From Acridotheres tristis (taxonomy: Eukaryota; Chordata; Aves; Passeriformes; Sturnidae), in contig CM072888.1 in NCBI GenBank assembly GCA_037013685.1, forward strand, positions 7,607,034-7,671,033: a stretch of DNA of 64,000 nt, read 5' to 3'. The notes below the pieces were generated by a model. That model ran no database searches, was not told the DNA's origin, and was given only the letters and a program-made list of their open reading frames with translations. Positions 25,092-37,874 of this stretch are shown here, one piece after another. Position 1 is the first letter of the stretch. Every line of letters begins with the position of its first letter. A program made the translations under genes and the position numbers.

Positions 25092-27538
25092 CTGACAGCT
25101 CAGGGTCTCAGGACTTGTATGGTAGTCTTCACTTGAGTAGATTTTAGCCTTAATTAAAAAAAAAAAAATTAAAAATCAGTATTTGTGATAACAGTTGCCT
25201 GGTAGTCAGCTAACTACCAACTACATTTTTGTCAGATTTCCTTTGGTTTACAGTGATAACGAGCAGCTGTTCATGTTTCTAGAACACAATGAAGTGCAAA
25301 AGGGTGCAGGTGTGCAGAACAGTACCAGAGGTGCAGGGGCTCTGACAGAAACCACAGCTTATTCACAGGTCACTACAGGATTGCAGCCTTCCATTGCTCA
25401 GGTAAACCCAGCTTCAGAACAAAAAGTGAATGGTTAGGAACTAATGGCAAAAGTGAGCACCTAAGCTGTGTTCAAAAAAACTTCCAAAAATAAAGTCCAT
25501 GGAGGACAGGACTATCAGCATCTGTCTTCTCACAGTAAATGGAAGAAACTCCCAAGGACCATAGGCCTCCCAGTTATGACTTCAGGATGCTGACAGCTCA
25601 TCCTGACTCCATCTCTTTCTTTCAGGAAGGCTGAAGCTACCAGTCTTTGGAAACAGAGGATTTCCAGAAAGGATTTTTTATTTCTCCTGAAAAGCAATAT
25701 AACTGCATTATTGTTTTTTTCCTATATTAATTTGAATCATTAATACATTTATTATAACTAATAAATCAGACTATTATATGGTTACATCATGAACTGGAAT
25801 AACAATAGTTTCCCAGCTTCACCTGTGACCATGTTCCTCTTTTGCCCAAGCAAGATTTTTGCATAATAAGCATGAAGCATGATGACTCTCTCTCACTCTA
25901 TATAAGTCACACAATAAAGAAAACCCCATCAAACAGAGCTCACAACCACGTATTTAAAAGATGCACATCATCCTAATTGACAAAGAATATTAGAAAATTA
26001 AAAGAGATGTATGAACACATATAGTTCTTCAATCACAGGTGTATTTACCATGTCAAAACTTTGCAGAAATATTTTGCTCATTTCAGCTGTAACTGGGGAG
26101 GTTATTTCCATCTGTAAACAACAGCAAAAAGAAGACATAAAAAAAATAGAAACATCATAAACTTGCTGCAATCTGTCCCAGAAGCATCAAATGAGTTTTC
26201 ATCATCAAATCTTTTCAACCAGAAAGTGATTTGTGTTTTGTACAAAGTATTTAACTGAATACAGTGAAACTGTGATGAATTTTCAAAGATATGCAGTACT
26301 CATTTTATAGAAGTGCACTTCAAGAGGTAATTTTATGGAAATACACACATTCCATCTATGCTTCAGAAAAAGTCAAACTTTGTGGGGACTTTTTATCTCT
26401 TTTTTTTTTGTTGCACTTACTGGGTGTAACAGACAAGTCTGGGGTGTACAAGTCTTTCCTTAGACCTAAGATAAAACCAATAAACTCAAAGTTGAGAACT
26501 ATTACGATCTTTATTTAACCAAATCAAAATAAAATGGTGGTTAGTAGCAGCAGAGCAGAGGGAAACATCAGCAAGCAAAGCAGCAATAAGTTCAGTAGGT
26601 GTGGTGGGACAGAGAGGTGAGGCAGAGGTGCCAGCTGGAGAGAAAGGCCAGATACCAGGGAGCCAATATCTGGATACTTTTAATGTCAAGTACAGCTGTG
26701 AATGCTAGCTATGAATATATTTATTTTTGGTAGTTATTCCTTAAGAATCAGGGCTGAAAGATCAGAAATGCAGTCTTCCTTTTCTCAGATACTGTTCTTC
26801 TTCTGGCAAGCAGACACATTTTGCCTTCATCAATTAATTATAGAAGGTCAAGCTAGTGGCTATCTGATATTTTTTCCATGAAGTATCCACAAGGGCTTTT
26901 GGTGCAGTATAGGAAAATGCATTTCTGATAGCTTTGCTCTGAGAGACATCTAATGCTTGGGAAAGTATGCCAGAACTTTTGCATATTCTCAGGTTCTTCA
27001 GGCTGGTATCACTTGGTGGACATTCACCTCTGACACACCTCTCTACACGAGGTTAGTAAGGCACTTCAGTGCCAGAAGGAGGGCTGGAATCAGGCAAAGG
27101 ATGCTTGGTATGCTTCAAATAAATGCCTTTTTTTTTTGAGATAAATATACTGGTCTTACTCAAAGTAGATGGTGTTTCTGCCTTATGAGACTCACCAACA
27201 CCAGCGTGAAGACTTTCAGAGCCATTTGAAGGTGGTGCAGTTGCTAAGTTGATGTCCTTAATTGCCCTAGAATTAAAATCACAAATCTGTTTTAGACTCT
27301 GATGATTTCATGAATGATTTTAAAAGAAAATAGATCAAAAAAACCCCACACCCCACTCTGCCTCATTCTGAATTAAATATATTCAAAAGAAAAAGCATTT
27401 TGAATAAGGACGCTGTCCCTTTGAAAATTGTTTTAAATATCTTATGCAGTCAGTGATTTTCTTTTTCAATTCAGAAGATTCAAAACTTACATTTTTGCAT
27501 CCCCATCAAAAGCTTTATCAGGAATTCTCCTAACAACC

Positions 27539-30500
27539 CTATTAGTAACACATATGCAATCATCATCACGCTGTATTTAATTGGGACAGATACAAGAGTC
27601 ATAGCTGTTTCCATGAGAGTTTCAAGCTAAATTACATTTTTGATTGACTTGCTTGAGTGGCAAATCTCCATTAGTCAGTTATATACTACATGCTGTGCTA
27701 TCACTCTCAGAAAACCAAAAACTCCATTAAGCATTACTACAGCTCTCTATCAAACAGGTTTTTTTTGTATGCATTCATTGCATAATTTCTATTTGAATAT
27801 TCCCCCATAAAAAACCCAAACCAACAAACAAAAAACCCACCACAACTCAACAATCTTCACTATTTAAAATATTATAGTAAATGTCACTCTTTTTAATAAA
27901 TAGTTTGCTCAAGTATATTTCAAGTGCTGCACAAATAAATAGTCTTTTTTTAATACTTGCAACTAATCTATGTTAGTTTATAAGTAATAATTTTGCTAAA
28001 ATGAGAAGAAAGAAGATTGGATTACAAGTCCCTTTCCAAAAGAGCCAAATGTGTATATATGGAAAAGCGTTAAAAAGATGAACTTTATATTAAAGTAAGC
28101 AGTATCAGTACATTTACCATATAAATACACTCCTAAGTCCATTCTTTGGTGAATGGTTACTGAAAAAGATCCATATCAAGTTAATGAATTCTACTCTGCT
28201 GACTTACAGAAAAGAATATAAAATAGAAAAATCTACATATATTATTTCCAACTGCTTATTAGATAGACTTATCTATAATATATATGTTAGGCACAAATTA
28301 CATTAAAATAACATTTACAGAACTGCGAAGGAAAAGTTTCACAAATTAGAAAATGGGAGGGGGGGGGATGAAAAAAATCAAGGTTGGCTGAGTAACCTCA
28401 GCTCACCCCTTTTGCTTAGGCAGTATTTTGTGATCTTTATTTAAAGCACATTACGACATAGCAAACGCTGGAAGCCAGTGCAGAAGAGCAGTGGTAGGAA
28501 GCTGGGAGACATGGAACAAGGATAGATCACTGCCATTCCCCCTTAAGGTGGTACAAGTGGGATGCCACAGCACAGTCCTGAAAATACTGCTGCTTCATTA
28601 AAACCCAGACCTAGAAATCCATCAGAGGAATCTGTGGTTTGTAATTCCTAAAGTACAACATAATTAGCTTCAGTCTAATCTGCTTAACGTCATAGGTGAT
28701 TCACTGCCACTGTCGAGGTTGAATAAACCCCAAAACTCCCAGAATAGTGGTGGTAACGCAGAGCCTAAAAGGCGGGGGGCTTAGAAACACAAAGCAGAGG
28801 CATCAAACTGTTGATAAATTTTTTTGAGGACCATGGTCACCAGTTTGCTGAGAGAGAAAAGAATGATTCTGGGCAAAAGGACTTTAAATCGGCATGAAAG
28901 AATAAAGTCCTCAGTAAGGGGACAGGAAGAAACTGAAAAAAATTTTAAAAAAGCAGCCAGTACACAAGAAATACAGTAAGATGCATCAATCGAAGAAGGA
29001 ACAGAGAGCACCGAAGTGAGGAGATTCAGCTGGCAGGTAATTTAAGAGTGTTTTTAGAAAGTGGCAAGAAAGATAAAAGCAAAACTCAGCAAAATGAAAT
29101 AATGAGGAATAATGAGAATTGTATGAGGCCACATGATATTCCCGTTCCAGTGAATGAAAGTGTTCTGTTTGGGACAATAACAGGAAAACTCAGAAATCCT
29201 TACAGTGGGTTAAAGAGGAAAGCCCACGAGATAGAAGAATGACTACTACATACACAGGAGGCATCCCCTACTCCAAGGTAAGCATCAAAGTAGGAAGAAA
29301 ATTTATGTCTTTAAGCCTCTGGGTGAAAATAAAAGCAGAGACACAAAGAAATCTTTCTCTAAAGAATATCAGCAAAGCATACATGAGGTGAAGTTCAGAA
29401 AGTGACAGCACATACTGAAATTAGTTGAAGAATCATTAAAAGCAATATTAACTACAATAGAGAAATTATTTTAGAAATAAGATTATACTTGCCATGAAGT
29501 TATGGTTCAAGTATGTTTTGAAATAGAAAGAAAGTCTTCCAATTGATTTATACAGCCCTGCCCCCTGGAATATCTGTAGGTGAAATTATAGATACAGTGG
29601 CCCACAAACATTTCCTGTCATAAATTCTGCCCTTTCTAAAGGCAGGAGTCTCTCGAAGGATCAAATTTTTGTCTTGTTTTGTTCCCAAATCTACACAACT
29701 TCTTCATGCAGCTAGAATGTCTTCCATGTAAAAGCATTTCCTACTAGAAATCCATCTTTATTCCCCTAAAGTTTATATTTATTCTAGACTATGAAATTTT
29801 TTTAAAAAAACTAAGAATTCCTCGTCTGTGTCTGCATTGTGCTCACTTTTCTCTGCAATCAGACATATTCTTAATTTTCAAGTTAATAGCATCAATCAAT
29901 GGTTTTGCATTAGACCTCATTTTTGTGACAGAATTCTACTTTAAAATGGCCCCGCACAGTGACCTGGTCAAGCTCTCAGTGAATTCAGCAAAGGCCATGA
30001 CCTCTTGCAGTTGTCCCTTGTTGTGACCTCCTTAATTGCACATGTAGGAGACACCAGTGAGTCAATAGCCATCAGTCTCTTTACTCCATTCAGCTTTTAA
30101 GGCCATAATTCAGACTGCACAAAGCACCAGAGAGTTGATTTTTGCTCCTAAATCAATGGCACTTCAGCATATTAAATATCTTCACAAACACACAGTACTC
30201 TGATAGCCCATCAAACTGACTGAAAAATATTATTTTCAGGTGAGTTTCCTCTTGTATGTAATGTCTGTAGAACAGCTAAGAGACTGTAAGTATTTTTGCT
30301 AGATGATCCTCAGCAAAATCATTACTTAGATCAGATCAATAATGTTCTCCCTCTTTATGAATCACACTCTGATAATGCTTCTGATAAAATAAGATAAATA
30401 GATGAGCTGCAGGTTGTTCCACCGGATTCATGACTCTATCTCTACTTGAATTTTGACCAAAATCCAAGAACTGGCAGACAGCATTTCATCTGTTCCTACT

Positions 30501-33500
30501 CTATCAGGTCTCCTTATTGCTGTCTATTTTCTTGCATATTTGTTAGGCTAAGTTTTCTCAAGAACAGACTGTAGTAGAGCAGAATACTTAGTGTACTGTT
30601 TTTTTTAAATCCCTCCAATGGGGAAAGTCACACACCAGAAGATTTAAAATTGGTGAAAATGACTTTGCACAAATCAAAGGTGTAGCTAGCTTTTCTGGAC
30701 CAATACTTTGTGAAGAAGTTAAGAAACTTACCTGGATAGCTCTAAATGTTTTTATTTTTCTATTTTTTGAGGGAAAGAGCTGCTGAATCTATGGAGAGAT
30801 TCAATTATTATTTCTCCTTATCAGGCTGAAGTTCTGCTACCTAATGCATCGTGTCCTCCTGCATCTTTTTCATGGAACTGCACATCTCATAATGTTTCTT
30901 GACTCAGAGAATTTTTCATTTTGCTTTGGTGGCAGTTTTTTAAACAGAACTTACTTATTCAAATTGAGATGTATTTTCTGGCTTGTGGAGCTCTGGTGTT
31001 GCCATGTGGTTTTACAGAAATTGTCGTGTCTCTGTTCTTAGATACCCTTACATAAATGCTCTCATATATATAGATATTTAATGACCTATCACCATTTACT
31101 ATATGCATAAATATGCAGAGAGCATTTGTAAACATCGAACTCAACAAGACTTTCTTGTAATGAATTTCTTTCACCTTAAGATTTCTACCTAATCTGTTTC
31201 ATTTCTTTAATCTGGACAGAGGACATGACTAGCTTCAATGAAAAATATTTTGGTTTACACTGCCTTTTTTACTATTAAGATGCATAAGGAAGAAGCATTC
31301 TAACATTTTTTAGTAACTTTTATTTAAAGTTGTGTTTTTCTACTCCTGTTTGATCACAGCATTAATCCAAAGGCTAAGTATACTTGTTAGTGTGAAGCAT
31401 TAAGTCCAAATCACAAGTTTATGCTTGCTGTCTTAAGATAGGTACCAACAAAAATTATTTGATAACTAACAAAGATTTTAAGAAGAAGATTATAAAAATA
31501 AGTGTTACTTTTAAGTTAATTTGATGATTAAGGCAAAAAAGTTGTATTTGTATTAGTAAGAAAAGGACTTCCTTTCTTCTGGTACATTATCCTTGTTCAT
31601 TCTGCTATTTGTACCTGCAGGTTTCTCTTCCAGCTCTTCTTCTAGGCAACCAGAAAAAAAAATAAAGATTTTTAATCTCTGATTAACAGAATTTAGCTCA
31701 ATATATGCAGGGTTTTACATATATAGTCAATCTTTTAAGGAAAATCTTGAAACCAGCTGAAGAGGTCATTGAGTTCAATGCTTATGCATGCTCTCTGTAT
31801 ATTTATGCATTTAAGAAATAGTGCTAGGTTATTAAGAAGAGCTGTTCTTAGAGGCAATTGCTAAGTTAAACTCTTCTGCACTTCATTTTCCTTGGATACC
31901 ATCAGCTTTCACCTCTCTTCTCTCCTTCAAATGTGTGTTGGGTGTTGTATGGAATAGTACTCACTAAATTATTTCATGACATAATGATAGCGATTTAAAA
32001 ATAAATTGATAAAAATGTGTCTCTTTCTTAAATTCTTACTTTTTTCACAATAGTTCTGAAACCTAAATATTTATTTTAATTACCTCTGCAGAGAAATTTC
32101 ATAAGCATTGGGTAGATTTTTGGCAATTATTTTTTTTTATATATATACAGTTTGCATATGCATTCAGTCCACTGCAACTTAATTTTTCGTTAATGATTTT
32201 GAGTTATAAATAGGAGATTGGGAGTCAAGTGCCTTGATGCAACAATTTGGAACAACTTAAATCTTTATTCCAGAGTGGATAATATATATTTTCCTACATG
32301 TATTCTCCGTGAAGACAAAAAAGGAGCACAGAGGCCCTGTGTCACCAGTAAAAAAACACTATATTTTTGTCTAAAAGCAGATTCCAGACATACTTTCTAC
32401 TTATGAAACACTAAAACTACTCCTCGTCATACATTGCCCTGGTCCTGCTTTTGGCTCTGAGATGAAACACCATGAGTGACTGTTGTACTGTAAAGTTTCC
32501 ATGAAAAACAAAAAGGCTCAGAAAGGAGATTGCTTTGCATCATCTGACTGCTATCCCATCATCCTGCTGCTCCAGACACTGCTTAGCTATACTGCAATCC
32601 CCAAAGGGGAAAAATCAAGGACCTATAGTGGAGAAAGCTTTATTATAACTGTGTTAATGGGTGGCAATGAGGGCCATGGGATGGATGACTCACTAATCTC
32701 TTAGCAAAAGATTTATGCCTCAAACACAACCACAAGCAATGTATTTGGAGCGCTTTACAAGCAGTGTGAAAAATGACAGCAACAAATTAATTTGAGGAGT
32801 ACAATCCTGAAAGGGTTCCAGTAGTTTCCACTAACACATATCTGGCATACAATCACAGGTATCCACAGGAAAGACACAGCCATGTGCAGGAAATGGAAAA
32901 TATTCTCACCTCCACACAGCCATTGGAGTGAAAGCAAGTTTATAAGCTGAACACTAAATATGTCTCTGATCAAAGGGTTTAATGCAGAAAACCTCCACAA
33001 TTAGCACTGATATTGAGCCTTTGCTCAGTTCTCCTCCAAACACAAGACAAAGTAACACGAGCTGGTGAGAACTTGTTGTAAAGTTTGGCTTGCCTTCATA
33101 ACAGACCTGTTCATAAGCTGCCTGATTGCACAGCATTACAACAAAGGTATTATCTCAGTGATATGACTCACAGCACTTAAATAGATAATTTCTTAGTGAC
33201 AGAATCTCACCTGCCCTAATGTAGAGGTTAACTCCACGAGCCGTAGCATAAAGAATCCTGTCATTAACAGCAATGATGACAAACCTCAGATCAAGCCATA
33301 CCCTGAAAGGAGCTGCAAACACCTTCACAGTCAGTTCTGCTTCAGTCAAAGGACACAGAAACAGGAACCACCACATGAATACAGTTGGAATATCTATGGC
33401 AATCCATTTGACACAAAGTTCAAATCATGCAGAACAATTATTGTGTTATCAAAGTTGTAGAAATGCTTTAAATTCTGTCACCAAAATTTGTTTTGTCACA

Positions 33501-34826
33501 GGTTTACCTGCATACAGAATTATTTGGTTTAAGATCTTCCTTGAGTTGCATGGACCTGTAAACTAACTATAAGTATTCAGCATAGCTGCATCAATAGAGC
33601 TTCATAAAACACAGGCCTAAAATAGCAATGCTGATAACAAAAAAATATATGGGTTTTTTTAAAATTATATTTCTCTTTCCAAACACAGTCTGTGAAGGCA
33701 CATATTCGTCCTTCATAAATAATTTGGGAGACTGAAACATGAGGAGGAAGAAATACTTCTGAAATCAGAAAAAAAATCACACTATGGGAAAAAATTAAAT
33801 ATGAAGATAATTGCCTGTAAGAGGAATGTCTTTAATTTCTGTGAAGTTCCTCAATGAATTTCCTCAACAGGATGGAATAATATTCAGAGGATCTATGATC
33901 TGTTTATAAAAAGGATGGGGTGATATTGCTGACAGCAGAACAGAGAGTTTGATGACACCTAGCAGGTCTGTCCAGCTGATGTTAAAAAGTAAAAAACCCC
34001 ACGCACTTAAAAAAAATACAGACTACTATTTTAAAAGGACCACAAAGAAAATAACATGTTAAACAAATTGTTTGTGCGTTTGCACAATAAAATATTGTGC
34101 AGAGGAGTAATTTAAGTCCTGTATAAACCTTGTGCTCAGCTTTAGAAGGAAAACCTTCCAAACATTTTGGGCCAGACACAAAACTCGGGCTTTTCCACTT
34201 TTTGCAACACTGCCCCTTGGTCTTTTCAGGATATGCTGGTACCATATTTTCCACAGTTCATTTTGGTTTGTGCTCACACTATCAAACACCTGTCCTTCAG
34301 ATAAAATTTTGTCACTGGTTATTTTATTCATGACAAAGTCTGTTCATCTGCTGGGAATCCCTGAAGTCACACTGATGTCCAGTAAAATTGCTGGATGTGG
34401 CTGCCACGTTGATATCTCTCCACACTGACTAAATTATTTCAGTATTCTACATAACAGTTGCAAACAGTAGGTCCCTTGAAAACTATCTGAAAGAAATGTT
34501 CTGCCTTTATTTAGTTGGGTCTTTTCACAGTCCATTAACTTGCAAGGGTTGTTGAGGGTGTGATGCCTAAAAATTGAAGCAACTGTATGAAAATATCAAC
34601 TGTTGACTAATCATTAACACCTTTACAGCCCAAATTTTATGCCAACAGTTAACTGCCATCATAATCATGTGCTCAAACACAACCTCATAATATATTACAT
34701 GTGTCAGCAGAACCTAAGGAAGTAATAAAGTACCTAAAAGTGGTTGCATTCTCATTCATTGGCTCAAAAACACTGCCCGCTATTGAATTTTCTGCTTTGC
34801 ATTTTCTTTTCTTCTTACCAGTCTCA
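27539..34826. other. unique AT-rich DNA, no confirmed gene
   Basis: No interspersed repeat was identified. There is an A/C-rich short tract at about 27812-27850 and a G-run (GGGAGGGGGGGGG) at about 28356-28368. Open frames at 28781-29242 lie on both strands in purine-biased DNA and look fortuitous. A minus-strand open segment at about 33205-33350 ends in a good donor (GGGCAG|GTGAGA) but has several equally likely acceptors, so it is not called. Confidence 0.5.
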
Positions 34827-34960
34827 GAAAAAAACCAAACAAACAAAAAAACCCACCCCAAAACAAAACAAACCCAAAACCAAACCAAACAAAAAGAAAA
34901 ACAAAAAAACCCAAACCAAACCAAACCAAACCAAGAAAACACACAAAACTAAAACCAATA
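34827..34960. repeat. A/C-rich (AAACC/AAAAC)n low-complexity tract
   Basis: About 130 bp of A and C on the + strand in shifting units AAAC, AAACC and AAAACC, with four AAACC units in a row near its end. The four overlapping small open frames here, on both strands, are Lys/Asn/Gln/Pro-rich or Phe/Val/Trp-rich translations of the repeat and should not be annotated as genes. Confidence 0.92.
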
Positions 34961-37677
34961 ATAATTTTAAAATCCCCCTAATTTCTGGACTGAAAATCCC
35001 TTTCTCTTCCAAACTTCAAACTTCTCAAATTTGTCCATGAGCCACAAGTGTTCAATTGGATGTCAAATACCAGTCTATGTGCTTAAAATAAAATATTGCT
35101 TAAAGTCAACAAGGTGCCATTCAGATGTATTCCAATATCTTTCAGTATAGCAGAGGTTCAACCTATTTCAGCTAAAAGGGGATTTGTTTGAATGGCTAAA
35201 AATTGTCAGCCTCACAGTACTGCTCACCAATGCTTGAAAAATGCAATTCTTTTTCCTCCAGTGAGTTCACAACTTGTTGTTGTCATATTGTCATTGAAGT
35301 CTAAAGTTTCACTGAAGAGTGGTCTTAGTTTCTAGGTATTTTTAAAAATAGAGCTCATATTTGCATTATTCTTCAGAAAAGTTCCTACTTAATTGAGTCA
35401 TCTCATACTTGAGCCCTCTGGCCCCCATTTGGTAATATTTAAAAGCAAATATGTATTGAAGAAAAGGTTCACCAAGTCATTTCCTTGGCAACATAATTTC
35501 TAATGATTCATATAATCACGCATATCTTTATAAATATATTCTGAGCAATAAACCATGATTGAAATTAAGTAAAATACACTCTTAAGGTTGATTTACTCTC
35601 TTTTACTGAATAACCATTAAAAATAAAATTTTCTCCCAGGATGCTCAAGTCAAAATGACAAACATGATAACAAACATTCGGTAATAAAAATAAATTAAAA
35701 ATCAAAGCTTTATGATATATTTTCCTATCAAAATGAAACTGGCAAATTGAAAACAATAACGATGCTCATCCACAGTTACAGTTCCAACAGAACACTTCAG
35801 AGTTTGATTTACAATTAGGAGCAGCTTGAAAATGAGCCATAATTTTACATTTTAAACTGCTACTGCTCAATCCATCAAGTATTAAAATCTTGATGCTGAT
35901 TGATGGCATTCTCTCACGCTGTTTCTCTTGATGAAGCACTACAGACACTGAAGCAACAATATTCACCACGCTATGAGTTTGCACACCTCCTCCATACCCA
36001 GTTCAGTCACTACCACTGTGCTCAGGTATTTATTTGGTGGTTTGAGAAATTTTAGTGTCTTCACCAGGATACAAGTATAGGACACACACTTCAGTGGCTT
36101 TCAAACTGATATTGGTACAGGTTTCCAGCAGCTGGAACGAGTGGGATGAGTACAATCATTAACTGCAATAATCAGTTTTCCAGGTATGCTACTTCCCAAG
36201 AAACTGCAGTGACTGAGCAATACCATTCGGTTTTCTTATGGAAGTTTCACTGTCAAGAAAGGGCTCAGGGACTGAGGTCCCTTGGAGTTTTTATCCCTGG
36301 TGCAAGGTGAAGGGGTGAGACCCAGCAGAATACTGGCTGGTCTGAGTAATTTCCCTTGGGCATTTCAGGTTTGCTCCTGATGCTCAGTTTGTCTCTGGTT
36401 TTGGGGTTTCATATCCCATTCAAAGTGCTGTTGCAGTGGGTTATACAAACCTTGCAGGCTTTATTCACACTGACCCTCTTGCTCTTAGTGTCATCATACC
36501 TTTCAATGGCCAAAGAGCCTAAATTGCCTTTTCTTCCTTTTTCACTTATCCAATTGATTAGCTCCCATCTGAGTTTGTGGAGTAGCAAAAAAGAAACTAG
36601 AAATTAGAAAATATGCATATCCTGAAAATAGTACCTGCAACATCAGCTCAGACTGTAAGCAACACAGTTTCCTTTAATTTGCAGAAAAACAGTGAACCAT
36701 AAACATCTTTTTTTACTGCTATTTCTTTTAAATGTGGGTATTACCAAGAACATTTGCAGCTTGGATATTTCAAAAAACAACCAAGGCAGTTCATAAACTT
36801 TTGACCTGTGTGATGACTCAGATTAAAAACTTTCTTCCATTAATACTTTCAGGATTTTTTAATGCATAAGTACAACAGCCACAGACACTCCAAGTTAAAT
36901 ACTAAGAATACAGAGTTTAGAAAAAGAAAAAAGCACTTATAAATATCACCATAGTTGTGGGCTATTTCACACCTTCATTCTTTAATACTAAACAACAACT
37001 AGGTGCAAGTCTCTCCTAAAAAACATGAAGTTATTTAAACTGGAAAAAGTACATGTTTTTTTCCATATGTAATATGACATAAAACCGAACTTCATGTGGA
37101 ATATATAATTATAAGACTTTATAGTTTTAATAAAATTTTAAATGCATTTAATGATATGCAAAAATGCCATTCCATCTTAAATATTATTTACTCATTTGAA
37201 GTGGCAATCCTAGACTATAAAAAAGAATTAAAGTATAAAACCAAATTAGTAAATAATACACAGGCTATTATACACTCTGAAAAATTGATTTTGTGCATTA
37301 TGTTGTAATTGCATTAATTAGTATAAAATAAACAATGAAACTGTCTATTAATAGCTCTTGAAAGAAACTGATTATATTTTGAGCCTGTTCTAAATCTTCA
37401 AGAAATGTGAACGTCACCTTCAGTGGAGGGATGATGAGATCTTTAGTGCTTTGAAAATGGCTCTTGTAAAAACTTTCAGAGGAATGATCCAGGTCTTAAA
37501 ATGGTAATATGGCATGGCTGGGACTAAACAAGCAAGAAAACACCTTCAGGGCTTAAATCAGCTACACCCTTTTGTTTGAAGTGACAAGGCCTATCATTAA
37601 GAAGAAAAATTTTGCTTCTCCAGCATAGCAGAGACACCAACAATGCATTCTCACATTTTCTTGCCTCCTGTTATTAC
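34961..37677. other. unique AT-rich DNA, no confirmed gene
   Basis: No repeat or RNA gene was recognised. Minus-strand open frames at 35565-35756 and 35766-35984 and a + strand frame at 36356-36607 (hydrophobic, Leu-rich) lack convincing splice or promoter signals. Confidence 0.5.
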
Positions 37678-37874
37678 CTTTTCAAGAGTAATTGATTTCA
37701 CACATTTCTGAGGAGTTTGTTTCCCCAATACCACGCCCAGCCCTGTGCACATCTGATGGCAAGTTTTTCCCTTCAGTACCATGCTTCCTAATATAAAGAT
37801 TTCTTTATGCTGTTGCAGGGTAGATGTACATCTATACATAAATTCCTTGAATTTATCACCATTTCTTAATCTTT
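37678..37874 (-). other. best exon-like segment of the window, unproven
   Basis: This 197-nt minus-strand segment has a near-ideal acceptor: CCTTTTTTGTTTCTTTCAG immediately upstream, an uninterrupted pyrimidine tract. It is open for 65 codons in one frame, with mixed composition including Cys, His and Gly (for example RLRNGDKFKEF and TCHQMCTGLG), and ends at GAAAAG|GTAATA, an acceptable donor. If spliced it would start in phase 1 and end in phase 0, giving an internal exon. No domain or family was recognised. A 78-codon ATG-initiated frame covers the same region, but that start lies in the acceptor tract and is probably irrelevant. Chance remains a serious alternative, given how many such frames the window holds. 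Confidence 0.25.

Noticed and set aside
26410..26700. Possible solo LTR (minus strand: AATAAAG, then an end near TGCAACA)
   Set aside because: No clear 5' TG end, target-site duplication or TATA-U3 layout could be found, and the same bases can be read as splice-like signals.
33205..33350. Open minus-strand segment ending at GGGCAG|GTGAGA
   Set aside because: The donor is good, but at least three acceptors in two phases are equally possible, so no exon can be defined.
34685..35040. Overlapping open frames on both strands
   Set aside because: They fall on an A/C-rich low-complexity tract and have Lys/Asn/Pro or Phe/Val-rich repeat composition.
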